DNA of 64,000 nucleotides from assembly GCA_009760855.2 (NCBI GenBank), contig WPIO01000061.1:1617501-1681500 (forward strand), in the 5' to 3' direction. Position 1 is the stretch's first letter, and each line of letters starts with the position of its first letter. The stretch comes from Cristatella mucedo (lineage: Eukaryota > Bryozoa > Phylactolaemata > Cristatellidae). The notes below the pieces were generated by a model that was not told where the DNA came from, ran no database searches, and saw nothing but the letters and a program-made list of their open reading frames with translations. Below are positions 30,008-42,084 of the stretch, piece by piece. Made by a program: the position numbers and the translations under genes.

Positions 30008-30780
30008 ATTATGCACTGCTTTTGCTCTGAAAGAGCGATTTTTAATTTTGTGAGGTTTTGTATTACAAAACTGCAGGTCGTGACTAAGAGAAAGCAAGAA
30101 ATACTTTTAGATAGCACTCCCCTGGACTTGTTTTCTTTTTAATCCGGTGTACTTTATGTGCCTTTGCATGCTTGAGTGCAGGTTACTAACCTGGTACACT
30201 AATAATTAGTGGCCGGAGCGTCTATTTGCTCACCTTTGCATGCTTATCTATGCTAGACACTCGAATGCTTTTGTAGTCTTATCTGAGCGGCATGCCTTGC
30301 TGGCCAGCTGCTATTGGTTATTGCATCTCTTTAGAGGGAATCGAATCACCCGAATGGAGACGCAATGACTTAGGACACTATATACAAAAGGCTTATTACT
30401 ACTTGCGCGACTACTGTCGGGCCAGCTGTGCGACCGAAGTGACGAGCGACTGTCGGTATAGAGCTTTCAGGACTTTCGGGGTAGAACTGTCCGACTGTCA
30501 TCGCTCTGCTCTGGCACGCGGTGCCTCGCCCGCACAACACGATGGCCGGTGGACGGTCGGGCTGGCAGAGGGCAGAGCGGAGCGGACTCTTTGAGGCAGC
30601 GGTCGGCTGGAGCTCAGAAGCAGCGACAGAATGGCGCCGGCGGGGGGATAACAATGAATGACAGGGAGCAGGAGCAAGAAGAAAAGAAGAAAAGGACGAA
30701 GCCCAGAAGGGTGAAAGGGAAGAGAGTCTCGCAGAGGAAAGCGAGCCTCCAAGCAGCCGGGATAGTCTACGGCGAAGCTC
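30008..30780. other. Unassigned, turning purine-rich at the right
   Basis: Nothing recognisable to about 30440. GC-richer DNA follows, then an AG-rich stretch (30660-30740) before the (CT)n array. Confidence 0.45.
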
Positions 30781-30781
30781 T

Positions 30782-31145
<364 letters not shown>

Positions 31146-31199
31146 TTTCACGTGTCTATCTCTTTCTCACTTGTCATGGCTTAGTGGTCGGCTAGTGTT

Positions 31200-31720
31200 G
31201 ACACAGATGAGCTGACATGGCGGCGGCTCCCGCACCGATGTTGTTGTAAGCACAGCACACCTGGCTGCCAGCTAGCAGCAGCGGCTCGCCTTGCGGCCGC
31301 ACCGCCCGCCGCGAGAGCGCCTGTCAGCCGCTTGCGCCGCTTCGAGCCCGTGGGGAGCCCGAGCCACATGCGGCAGCCGCGGCAGCCGCGGCTGCCGAGC
31401 GACCGGGCTTCGATTGACACGCTTCGACCGCCGACACTTAGGCGGTCCACGAAGCTTGTGGAAGAGAGAGCCGGGTGCTCATTTTCCCTCGCACGAGTTC
31501 ACCGGTAGCAAAGTAATGCTAGAGCTGCTCTTAATGTCGAGCGGGCAGTTCAGTTCGGTTCTAATGTCGAGCAGGCAGGTCGCTGACTGGGGCTGGAGCT
31601 GAATCGCGGCACCGGACGCTGGGCACCGGATCTCACGTGCGGGCCGACAAGTGCTGGCCGTCTAAGCGAGCGCAGGCCGGCCGCGAGAGCGCTTAGAAAA
31701 CTGATGTAACTTCGCACCAG
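31200..31720. other. Small GC block
   Basis: CpG-rich DNA with a perfect 18-bp palindrome CGGCAGCCGCGGCTGCCG at about 31380-31397. No exon recognised. Confidence 0.5.
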
Positions 31721-32212
31721 CTGCCAAAGTCTGGCGTAGGTCAGCATACGGAAGGCTGAAATAGGCTGGCTGGCTGTGGTGGTGATGCAACCCGGCGACA
31801 ACGCAGAGCTGCGAGATTCCTCGAAACTATGCCGACTATCCACCCGCTAGGATACCTGGGAAAAATGTTCATCCTGCAGCCACGTTCCACAGCGCTGATA
31901 ACCTTCGCATCAAGTTTGCTGCAGCAGCGGTATCGACGCAGGGGTTTCTGAAGGCAACGCTCCATAGAAAAAACCAAGGCAACATCCAGTTCATGCCTTT
32001 TAACACCCATAACAGGTAACAACAGAGACCTGGCGTCAGCTTTAGATCGCTGTATATCCTCAGCTCGATTCACTGTCAAGATTCTTTCACTCAGACTTCC
32101 ATCTACTGCTCCTATCAAAGACACTGGAACGAGCTTGGCTCTTACATTAAAACATAAAACTTAGATAGTAAGTTCCAATCTGGTTTTAGAGCTAATCACT
32201 CTAATGGGTCAG

Positions 32213-32300
32213 CAGTAATAAGAATAATAAATTTGATATAGCGCTCAGAGAAATCAATCTGTTTCTAGGCACTTTACATTTTCTTAGTACATACACTTTG
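32213..32300 (-). mobile_element. Short LINE-B 3' tail, antisense
   Basis: AATAAATTTGATATAGCGCT, CAGAGAAATCAATCTGTTTC, TAGGCACTTTACATT. Truncated after the tail hairpin. Confidence 0.75.
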
Positions 32301-33780
32301 CATTTACATTAGAAGTGCTTCTAGTGTCCACAAACTTCTTGGGAATGAAAACTTACGTAACGTCTCTCTGCTTGTTATGCTCGATCTTTAGTCCACTTTT
32401 GGTATTATCGGCCACAAAGTTCTTCTACAGCACCTCTCATCTAACCTGGCTTCACTGGCACTACACTGCAATTGTTCGATTCCTATCGTAGTAGGAGACT
32501 TCAGAGCGCTGATGTGAATAGATACAGATCATCAGAGGAATCACTAAATTAAGGTGTACCTCAGGGCTTTGTACTTAACCTGTTATATTCTAGCTTCCTA
32601 CTCTCCCTTTTGCCGATGCGGTTGCAGGCACAATTTAAATGTTCTATTCAGCTGATTATGCAATCGTCGAGAATATAAAGGGCTGCTGAGTTATAGCCAA
32701 TAATAATCCTGTAGCTCATAGTTTATAGCATAGAAAGTTTAGCTGCACTCGTGAAACAATAGTTTGTCAGTTGCTTTACGCTTCGAAGTAGGGTGATGCA
32801 CAATCCAGCTGATGCTGCACACTTGTATTCCCCTGCGGCTCTTCTCCTCCAAGGATACGGCTACGTCAAGGTCCATCTTTATTTCTGCCCCGATCTGCCT
32901 CCGTGGGCATTCCTGTATTCGTCGAGGCAGCATCTGTGGCTTGCTGGCCGCCGCATGCTTCGAAGCTCCGGCTACATCCGGCCACATTGTAAGGCATTTG
33001 TACGGACTCGAGTCGCTGCGAGTGCTGTGCTCGCGGCCCGAGGACTTCTCTTCAGAAGCCTCTACAGCACATGTGCGGGCGCTGTCTTCCTACAGGCGAC
33101 GAGTAATAAGTGGCCAGTGTCCCACAAGTCAAGTCTTGAAGAAGGCAGTGCAATGCTTAACCGATTTAAAAAGCCAATAAGGAAAGATTGTCGGGCTTCT
33201 ACTGTGCTTATAGAACACAGGAGTCTTTCTCAGTCACTTCTGACTAGCTGCTATCATTGAGTAGATTTCATAACTTAAACATAAATCTCTCAAAAACAGA
33301 GATCGTAATCTTCTACAATGACCAAACTTCCGGACTCGGTGACGACTGACATGCAGTGGCTGACTTGTTATTCTAACGGAGTGTCCCTGTTTATATCAAT
33401 AGAGTACTGCTAATCAAATTACGCCTTACCACAACAGAATTTGCCTAGCCTTTATTGACTCGCAATTTAAGAGAATTCCGGCAGCAGGATTAGCCCACGA
33501 TCGCAATTTCAGAGCAAGATGTGCAACGATCTATCCCAAAATGTTGAAATTGGTTAACGAATATATGAAGGAGACATGTTATCAGGATTAGAAAAGCGTG
33601 TGAAAGCTCGTAAAAAAATCTGCAGGTGGTCGAGCGTTCAGCTCGTACGCACCAAAAGTCAGGCACTCGGTTGCACCTACGGTCACTAAATCCAAACACC
33701 TTGCATTAAATAAGTCCCGTATAAAGACACATCGGTTCGGGTCAGCTTTACTTTACCACATGCACTTGTAATCTTTGTTC
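32301..33780 (+). mobile_element. Old LINE with a ~450-bp foreign segment
   Basis: RT-derived blocks occur in order on the plus strand. FGIIGHKVLLQHLSSNL lies near 32400, GVPQGFVLNLLYSSF near 32551, a decayed catalytic box YSADYAI near 32655, then CLTDLKS near 33155, NINLSKTEIVIFY near 33275 and RAFSSYAPK near 33630. In intact relatives only about 25 residues separate the catalytic box from the KTE block, whereas here about 500 bp do. An unrelated GC-richer segment (about 32700-33140) therefore interrupts the element. Stops are frequent and the 3' end is cut by LINE-A at 33820. Confidence 0.65.
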
Positions 33781-33819
33781 GGACCTGCTTTGGGCAACGT
33801 AATTTTCTGTGTCGCCAGC

Positions 33820-34003
33820 TCAACTCCACGAAGCCACTATGTGACTATGTGAGACTGTCACGCAGGAGATTTTTCAATGACTTTCTCAAAGCGTGAGCGG
33901 CTTTCGGTGTGCACGTGGTAGCCAACAGACTTCGTCTCATCCAGCAGAGAGACAACTGATAAGAACAGCATAGTCAAGAAATCAGTTGACGAAATGAGTA
34001 ATG
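33820..34003 (-). mobile_element. LINE-A 3' fragment
   Basis: Antisense match to the LINE-A end: GTGGTAGCCAACAGACTTCG and TCTCATCCAGCAGAGAGAC, with CGCAGGAGATTTTTCAATGA standing for the 3' UTR start. It lies directly downstream of the next LINE-A copy's tail. Confidence 0.65.
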
Positions 34004-34700
34004 TAATGTAATGTATCTCCGCCAGTAACTCCACAAAAAAGTCATAAAGACCATGTGGGCGTTACGCAGGAGAGTTTTGTATAGCGCACTCACAGCCTAA
34101 GCGGCGTTCGGTACGCGTTCGGTAGCCAACAGACTTCTTCTCACGCAACAAAGAGAAAGTGGAAAGCATAGCTGAGTCAGGAGAGCAGTTGAGGTAGTGA
34201 GTAGCATAGAAGTAGCAGTTCAAGACCGCTGAAAAAGATGTGCCATAGTCGGCAGTTGGAGAGTAGTTTTCGTTGCGTAAGAATTGTGGAAGCGAGTTCC
34301 ACAGTCTAGGACCTGCAGAGCTAAAGCTTCTGTCGCCAACTGTCTTTAAGCGGAGGAATGGGACAGCTAATCTATGGTCCACACAGGACCTGAGGGCGCG
34401 AACAGGCTGAAACTGATGTAGCAGTTCAGCTAGGTACGAAGGAGCCAAGCCGTGGCGGGCCTTGTGGGTCAGCGTAAGAACTTTGCTCTGTATCCTTTGC
34501 TCAACCGGCAACCATCCTAGCTCTTTCAGCAAAGGTGACACGTGCTCAAACCGCTGGGACTTGAAGACCAGCCTTGCAGCCATATTCATAGTCTGCTGTA
34601 GTGGCATAACAGCTTTCTTTGGTAGCCCAGCCAAAAGGGAATTACAATAATCAAGCCGAGACAGAACTAAAGAGCTAGTTAAATCTTTTTCAAGCCACTG
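34004..34700 (-). mobile_element. LINE-A copy with 190-codon RT remnant
   Basis: The minus-strand frame 34634-34062 is the C-terminal, post-catalytic part of an L2/CR1-type ORF2. Blocks in order are LQQTMNMAARLVFKSQRFEH, LKELGWLPVEQRIQSKVLTL, THKARHGLAPSYLAELL, VGDRSFSSAGPRLWNSLP, and the family end SLLREKKSVGYRTRTE. It is the longest LINE-A protein seen here, open throughout. The 3' UTR and a few ACATT units follow (34004-34061). It differs clearly from LINE-B (GDRAFSSYAPKAWN), supporting a separate family. It is truncated upstream of the catalytic box. Confidence 0.88.
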
Positions 34701-34789
34701 TGGGAGACAGCTTCTAATCTTGGATAGGGATCGGATGTGATGGCTAGCTGTAGCGGCAGTCTTCTGAATGAAGCTTTTGAAATAACATG

Positions 34790-34870
34790 GAAGTCGCAGC
34801 TTAGGACACCTGAAAATAATGTGCCACAGTCGGTAGTAGGAGAGCAGATATCGCTGTGTGCGTGCATGCG
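34790..34870 (-). mobile_element. Extra LINE-A fragment
   Basis: ACATGGAAGTCGCAGCTTAG ... AATGTGCCACAGTCGGTAGT ... AGGAGAGCAGATATCGCTG repeats a stretch of LINE-A also present at about 34210-34280. It is a second partial copy, not a continuation. Confidence 0.6.
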
Positions 34871-35800
34871 TACGATTCAGCGTTTCATACTAGTCAGAGG
34901 CTACTATTATACTACTATATTATACTAATATACTATTCGTACCCCGAACTAATCGTGTAATCGTTTGCGTACGCACGCTAGCCCAAACACGATCACTTTC
35001 TTACTTACTTAGCACGCCTCTCCTAGTGTGATACCGAGCATGTAACAAATATTTGGTTTATAATTATTTTCCAGGAACTTACAAAAAAGCCACTCTACAA
35101 GGGACGTATCAATTATTATCGTAGTAATATGCACTGAATGATATGTAAGTTGGCATTCAAAGCTCACAGGAACAAAAAAGATAAATTCATTGCCAACGCC
35201 GGGAAAGATAGTCAATGTGAGTGCTGAGAAATACCAAACACGATTACCAGAATTTCGGTGCATACAAACGGAAGACTCGATCACCAAAAGAGTTTAATTC
35301 AGTGGGAAGAGCAGTGAGACGTCGGTACGCCGTAGAGCAGGTAAACGTTGATTTACATGTTCATGATTACGGAAAATAGATCTTCAAGACGTTTGATGAC
35401 ATTTACAGCGAGATTTATTCAGCAGAAATAATAATTTTTTATTGAATCATATAAAGAAAGCAAAGCTGAATTCGTATTTCAAAATCTTTACTCTGATACT
35501 TGAAGCATTGTTGAGTTATGAATTTTTCAAGGCGCAAGCCTACGTAGTAAAGGAAGCTGTACACAAGTCACAAGAATGCACCTCAACAACAAGTTTCACG
35601 CATATGCCACGATTTACCAAGGTTCAACAAGTTTGAATGCAACCTGCATAAGATGCAGCAGAGATAGATAGATTTGTTATTTATAGATATTTTGCGTCCG
35701 ATTTACATCTGCGTTAGACGTGGCTTGCATAATCATTTTTTGTCAGAACTTCAGATCCAATTTCTAACATGCTGTCTTTTAAAAGGTACTCTACATCAAT
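34871..35800. other. No gene or recognised element
   Basis: AT-rich DNA. ORFs of 92 (35009-35287, minus) and 64 codons lack recognisable motifs. Confidence 0.45.
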
Positions 35801-38015
35801 ATGAGATCGTCGGACACATTTAGAAGTATTTTCTGGAAATTCTCCCTTCAGAAGCCTGGGTCTGATGGAGATCTAGCTAATACCAGGAAGCTTTGACAAG
35901 CCAGGTGTTTCTTTTTCATTCGAAAAATGAAGTGATACCAGACGGATCCAAGGCAAATTTACAAGATGGGGAGCATTTTCTTTGTCACTTCTAAGAGGTC
36001 TCACCGTGCAGAATTGAGTGGCTCGGCCGGCAACTTTTCAGCCTTTCCACTGAAACAACTGCATACAAACGTGTCTCCATAAAGCCCCCTCCTACTTATG
36101 CAATTGTTGAGTCGCAGCTTAAAAACTTCCATAAGAGATTTTACAAGGCTTCTGCATGAGATATGGCCAACTTAATGAAGTCTAGAAGGAAAAGCGCGTC
36201 TCCTGCAGACCCTATACTATCTCCTCTGTGTTCTTCACTGGCAGACAAACGGAAACCACCCACAGGAAATTTTAATTCTTCTCTGGGAAACCAGGTTGTA
36301 TCCAAGTCACGCAAATTGGCCGTTTTTTTAGACCAATATGAAAAAGCCGGGATTAGATTCGGAGGCTGTAGGAAACTGTCGCCCAGTTTTCCATCTTCCT
36401 TTGTTTCATCAAAGATTGTCTATAAGATTGTCACTAAGCAGCTTGTAGCACATATTGAAAAGAATAAAAATAAATAAGGCTAGCAAATTTTCAGTCGGGA
36501 TTCAAGCGACACCACTCCACGTCTTATACATAATGTATGCTAAAATTAGTAAAGACGCACGAAAACGCTAGGGAATATCGTAATCAGATTTGCGAGGCTA
36601 AAATGCAGGAGGCGAGCAATCTTGCACTAACGCTCGTGAATTTCTATTTCGATTTCGTACTGTTTCTACGTTCGATGAAACTTGACTTTGGTCTAGTTCT
36701 TAAAGTACGACTCTCATTGGCTTCTTATGTTGTCTATCTCAAATTGTTTTCTGGGTTAGATGCACATCAATTTGGCACTATTTTTGATTGAAATAAATTC
36801 CTATCAATCCGAGGGACCTCTGAAATATGGTGTACCTCAGGGCTCCGTGCTAGGTCCGGCTCTTTTCACGGTTTATAGTGTTCCTCTTGCTGATGCGATT
36901 GCCAAGCACAATCTAGGCTTTCAATTTTATACGGATGACACACAGTCGTACCTTTGCTTTGATCACTCCCAGCCACCCAGCACGTCGAATTCTCTCAACT
37001 CACTTGCTGCATGGTTTGATGACTTCCTCACATGGATGGCAGTAAATTTTTTAAAATTGAAAGATGATAAAACTAACTTACTAGTTATGGGTAAACCAAG
37101 TGCAATTCAGAAACTGGAAAGGCTAACGCTCAAAATCGCCTCTGTCAGCATATGTCCTATTGAATACAAAATATAGGTGTCATGTTCCAAAGTGACATAT
37201 CGTTTAACGACCATATGAGCTCCACAGTCAAGTCTGCCTACTTTCAGCTATGTAACATTGCCAAAATTCGGGCTTGTTTAGACAGGGATACAGAATTTAA
37301 GTTGGTCCATGTATTTGTGACATCCCTTCTTGACTTCTGCAACTCACTGCTTACTGGCCGACCAGCATGTGCAATCAGGCGCTTACAGCTTGTGCAAAAC
37401 TGTGCAGCTAGGCTTGTCTGTCGTGAGGGTCGCAGTTGCCACCTCACACCTCTTCTCACCGACCTGCACTTTTTCCCAGTCAAGTAACGCATCGACTTCA
37501 AGGTTTTGTCACTCACTTTTAGGTCCCTTCATTCTTTGGCTCCAGCATCAATATCAGATCTACTCCCCACCAGGCTAAGCATAGTACAACTCGCTTTTCG
37601 GAATCTTATTGCTTACTTGTAGCTGATACAAGCCTCAAATACTTTGGAGGCCGTGCCTTTAGTTCGTGTGCTCCCAAAGTCCGGAACTTACTCCCGACTT
37701 CCGTGGCAACGTCTCCTGACTTGACCGCATTTAAAAAGAAACTCAAACAGCAAGGATTTATCACAGCATTTAGTGGTTGTCTATGGTGTTCTTTACGTGC
37801 TTATGCGTGCTGACACTGTGCATGCTGCCAGTAACCGTAATTGCATGCTGACCCTGTGGTTCTCACCACTAAACTTGTTATTCTTGTTGTTTATTGAGCT
37901 TGCTACCACTGACCGTTCGACCGTGTCTCCTTTGCAGCAAAGTAAGCACCTAGAGAGAGAGATTGAGTTCTCTGAGGGCGCTTTATTCAGTGCATTAGCT
38001 TTGTTGTTATTATTA
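35800..38015 (+). mobile_element. LINE-B, longest sense copy
   Basis: Plus-strand blocks in order are: the linker before RT (about 36050-36400); FVSSKIVYKIVTKQLVAHIE near 36420, the pre-RT 'LSKVLEKVVAKQL' motif; FQSGFKRHHST near 36490; YGVPQGSVLGPALFTVYSVP (36828-36890); catalytic FYTDDTQ near 36925-36945; ADAIAKHNLGFQ just before it; LKLKDDKTNLLVMG near 37060; then SLLDFCNSLLTGRP, RRLQLVQNCAARLV and, in another frame, YFGGRAFSSCAPK. The 3' UTR, tail hairpin and ATT-rich tail end at 38015. The frame is broken several times. The catalytic box has Thr where relatives usually have Ala. No endonuclease domain is seen, so the left end is truncated or decayed. Confidence 0.88.
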
Positions 38016-38451
38016 AAACAGACTTTACTTTCGAAAATGAATGTTTACCTTGTTAAGTATACTTTCTCGACTACCTTTAGGGGAATTGTCGACAAAATAG
38101 AAAAGATTGGCCAAATATTTGACTACTAGTTTAGAGTATTTTTCATAAACCTTTTGAAAATTTTATTCAATTGCATTTTAAATTGAAAAAATGAGAGTGA
38201 ATTTGTCATAGGAAACAATATATCCAAATTGCTTGGGCTCTAACGCACTTGGTCAAGGTCAGTATCCGATCTGCAACGACTTCTTTTTACGGAACGAATT
38301 TACTTACTCTCAAAAACGATTTACTATGGGAGGCATGCGTGAGAAAACCAGGTGCGTACACGACCAATAAACTATGAAAGAAATGCTGGAAACCTAAAAC
38401 AAGTGAAAACTATTCTCAAAAAGGTGTACCTAATTTAGCAGCGCACAGGTG

Positions 38452-38590
38452 TATATATCGGCAGAGAAGCCTTAACGGGTATCACCACCACCTGCAATGG
38501 AAATAGTGGATTGAGCACTGCAGAACTCGAATCCACAGCCCGAGTCCGGATATGGAAGCACTCTAGCTGTTGCAGTGCCAGCTACTACAC
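38452..38590 (-). mobile_element. Old SINE2 copy
   Basis: Reverse complement: GGATTCGAGTTCTGCAG (B box), TGGTGGTGATACCCGTTAAG, GCTTCTCTGCCGATATATAC. Clearly SINE2 but strongly diverged. Confidence 0.7.
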
Positions 38591-39095
38591 AGCAACGTGT
38601 GGTGACTGAAGAAGCCATTGGGCTCCACCCGAACGGGCCAACCTCGAGCGGTGGCTATTCAGTCCGCCGATTTGGCCAGCTACTGCTATTAATCAGCAGT
38701 GACCCGTCTAGACGCACCTAAGACCGTAGACACGTACCGTAGACACGGTATATCAAGCCGGCCGCCCTACGACGCTCGTAAACGCTCTCCGGAGCTACTG
38801 CTTGGTGCTCTGTTCCTCATTACAACTTACTAATTTTGAATATGTATTACTTAGTGGTATTTCTCCCTAAGAACTAGCCATGGGCTAAGATTGAGGGGTC
38901 AAACTATCCAAAAAAACGTTGCTGTTGTAATTAGTCAAGCGTGAATAGTTTCATAACGCACGGCCACAGAAAAGAGCAGTTCATCAAAGAAAACCAAAGG
39001 CATAGGGTACAATGGATTTTTTAGGCTCTTTGTAATGCTATCAAATCAGGAGGTAACTGAATTTCAGAGTGTAGTTATTTCTATGATTTGGGAGC
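38591..39095. other. No gene or recognised element
   Basis: No repeat family of the window matches here. Confidence 0.4.
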
Positions 39096-39099
39096 ATAA

Positions 39100-40200
39100 T
39101 TATGGCAATAATGATAATAAATACATACAATGCCCTCGTGAATATCATCTCTTTATAAGCACTTTACATAGGCTGCAACGAAAGCAGGATTTTAGATGGT
39201 AAAATGCAGAATAAAAAGTGTCGACATGCATATAATTATAACACATAATTCATATGCATAGCGCCACAAGAGAAGTTCAATCTCAATTCAAGAATCTCAA
39301 TTCAGGCACTCCACATTTGCCACTGGGCTCACGTACTCGGTAATCAAATGCATTCATCTTGACCTAGCTCGTTAAAGGCAAGCCCCATAACCACTCGGCA
39401 AAACGAGTGGTAAAACTCACACACAGTGTCAGCACGCATAAGCACACAAAGGGCAAATTAAAAGACTCAGCAAATTTTCTGTGGAAAGGCGAGTTTCAGC
39501 ATATTTTTTCATATACAATTAAAAATTTCGTAGCGTAAGTTGGGAGTAAATTGTAGACTTTTGAAGCATTTTACTAAAGACACGGTCTCCGAAGGATTTC
39601 AGACAGGTTGGATGGGTGGCTAAACTAAACGGTTAGAATCAGAAGAGCGAGTGGTTCGACGCCTAGCCTGGTTGAGGAGTAGTTTTGACAGGGAGGCTAA
39701 AGCCAGATGCTGGAGGAAAATTAGAAAAAACGAGTGACAAAACCTGAATTCGGTGCGCTGCTTGATTGGAGCTAGTGCAGGTTGGCAAGAAGTGGTGCAA
39801 CGTGGAACCTGTGACACCCATTACAAACAACCCTGGCAGCACAGTTTTATACTAACCGTAAGCAACTTATTGCATAGGCCGGTTGACCTTGCCAGCACTT
39901 AGTTATAGAAGCCGAGTCTGGATTTACAAATACATGGACCAACTAGGATGTGTATCCCTGTCTAAGCATGCCAGAATTGGTGCAATGTGACGTAGCTGAA
40001 AGCACGTAGACTTGATTGTGGAGCTGATGTGGCAACCTAGCGAAAGATCACTTTAGATAATAATAAACATATACTTCTTTCATATTCTATGAAGATAAGC
40101 AAGAAGAGTCGATTTTGAGCGTTAGCAATTCAAATTTCTGAGTCACGCTAGGTTCATTCATAACTAGTAAGTTGGTTTTATTGTCATTACGTTCGAGGAC
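39100..40200 (-). mobile_element. LINE-B 3' half, antisense, with SINE1 inside
   Basis: The tail and hairpin remnant are at 39105-39180 (ATACAATGCCCTCGTGAATA). The 3' UTR resumes after the SINE with ACACAGTGTCAGCACGCATA. Antisense C-terminal coding blocks run from 39540 to 39960 (CACGGTCTCCGAAGGATTT, AAACGAGTGACAAAACCTGA). The segment around 40150 matches the region just after the catalytic box. A further small antisense fragment lies at about 40330-40382. Confidence 0.78.
39243..39408 (-). mobile_element. Degraded SINE1 inside LINE-B
   Basis: Tail: CATAGCGCCACAAGAGAAGT, with TCTCAATTCA duplicated (39281-39304), then GGCACTCCACATTTGCC. The head is recognisable by CCCCATAACCACTCGGC and a B-box remnant. 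It lies between LINE-B 3' UTR halves. Confidence 0.6.
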
Positions 40201-40581
40201 GCTCGTACTCATCGATGTGTGGATGCATAGTAATTGAAGGACGAATGAAAGTCAATTAGGGACAACAGTAATTTTCCCGGGCAAAATGAGCAGATAGTGC
40301 GACCGGAAGCTTGAAGTGAAACTAGTTAAGACATATAAACTGGAGCAAGCGAATTTAGGAGCAAAAAAGTGAGTCATGCATTGAGCCGTTCACGGTTACA
40401 CGCAAGTAAAGTACACGTGGAACAAAAAAGACTTGTCCACTGATGCACAGGGAAAGCTGTTGGGAATAGACGCGTCTTTATCAGAGACATAAAAGATGCG
40501 AGGAGTTCCGTGAGCTCGACGATTAATGGGCGAATATTATCAGCAGGATAGCGAATATTAGTATTGGATATATGTATGTAT

Positions 40582-40585
<4 letters not shown>

Positions 40586-40661
<76 letters not shown>
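40586..40661. repeat. (TA)~37 microsatellite
   Basis: Uninterrupted TA run. The ORFs over it are Tyr-Ile strings. Confidence 0.96.
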
Positions 40662-40664
<3 letters not shown>

Positions 40665-40789
40665 GGATATTGAGAAAGTTGTCCAATCACTACTTGGCTG
40701 GCCTGCGTGAACATTTACGGCCCTGAGTGTAGAACCTCTCGAAAAATCACGCAAATGCAAACGCGAAGGCATCGAGGGATTATGGGACA

Positions 40790-41090
40790 ATAATAATAAT
40801 TATACATTTGATATAGCGCCATCAGAGAGCTCAAGCTCTTTCTTAGCAATTTAAGTTTCCTGTAAAGGAAGCACGATCGAAAGATTAGTAGTAGTAGCCT
40901 TCCTCAATGAAAACAAGCTCACGATGCTTGGAGGTGAAATACAACATGCAAATATGGTTAGTGGCAGCGTGCTCAGTGTCAGCACGCACAAGCACGTAAA
41001 GGACGAATCATACGTAACAACTAACTGGTGTGATAAATAGATGCGTTTTTAGTTTCTTTTAAAATCTGGTCAAGTCAGGGGATGTCGAAG
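40790..41090 (-). mobile_element. LINE-B 3' UTR, antisense
   Basis: ATT-rich tail, ATAGCGCCATCAGAGAGCTC, GTAAAGGAAGCACGATCGAA, GTGTCAGCACGCACAAGCAC, GATAAATAGATGCGTTTTTA, and the very end of the ORF (AAAATCTGGTCAAGTCAGG). Confidence 0.88.
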
Positions 41091-42080
41091 TGAAATTACA
41101 CTGCGAAAAAGTGTAAAATGCACAATCCTGAAGTACCGTACTCTAAAGGCTTTCAAATGGCCACTGCTCTTTGGCATCAATGCTATGAAATCTTCAACTG
41201 AGATTAGACTCAAGCTATTTCCGTGCTGTGCTAGTGATGTCGAGGCAAGATGATAGGTGCTCAAAATTGCGTGCGTGGTGATCAATTATATCAAACGCCA
41301 CCGAGAGTTTAAATAAAACTGGTAGATGGACTCTACCTAAGTTAGCTTTCCTGAGATAGCGCTATACATCCACAGCAGTGCTGACTCGTAGAGGGATTTG
41401 CTCTAAAATTCACTGTAACCTGCTTATTAATGAGAAAATCTTATACAAGAGTTTAGTTGGTAAGCTGTTTCTTGCTCCCTAATTTAAAAAAAAGGCGTTA
41501 GAGAAATTTCGGGAAATTGATTAGTTGATCTGGTCAGGTGTTGAATTCTCAACAGCCTTTTTAAGGAATCCCGGGTAAGACGTGAGACCAATGTTAGTTA
41601 CGCTACCTATGCAGGACGGCAGCTAACCTATTTCTTTCAGAAGACAATAAGATAGGAAACTTATTGGGGAGCAGTCTTTTGAGAAAGGAGATGAACTACG
41701 AGATGAGGTTAGTAGTGACAGGTTAAAGGTAGACACTGTATTAAAACAATAAACGGAAGGAGTGGAGTTCAGCGGGAATGTCGGATTAATGAGAGACGAC
41801 GTTTTTATCCACATGACTGACAATAAAACTACTCAGCAGCTTGTGCGGTGGTCTGTCGTCCACGATGCTGTCATCACAACACGCAACTTTTATCTGAGCT
41901 TCAACAACTCTATATTAAGCATTGAATTTAATTCAGGATCCTAATCTGGCTTACAGGTCATTTCACACACTTGCGCCAGTCAAACTGTCAAATCTCATAG
42001 CTCTTCCAGTGTGCTCTCTCGCCAGAGCCTGCTAATCAGCATCTTGTCATCTCGCATTCTCTCGAACTTAACTAAAATAT
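41091..42080. other. No gene or recognised element
   Basis: AT-rich DNA with short ORFs that lack motifs. Confidence 0.45.
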
Positions 42081-42084
42081 TTTG

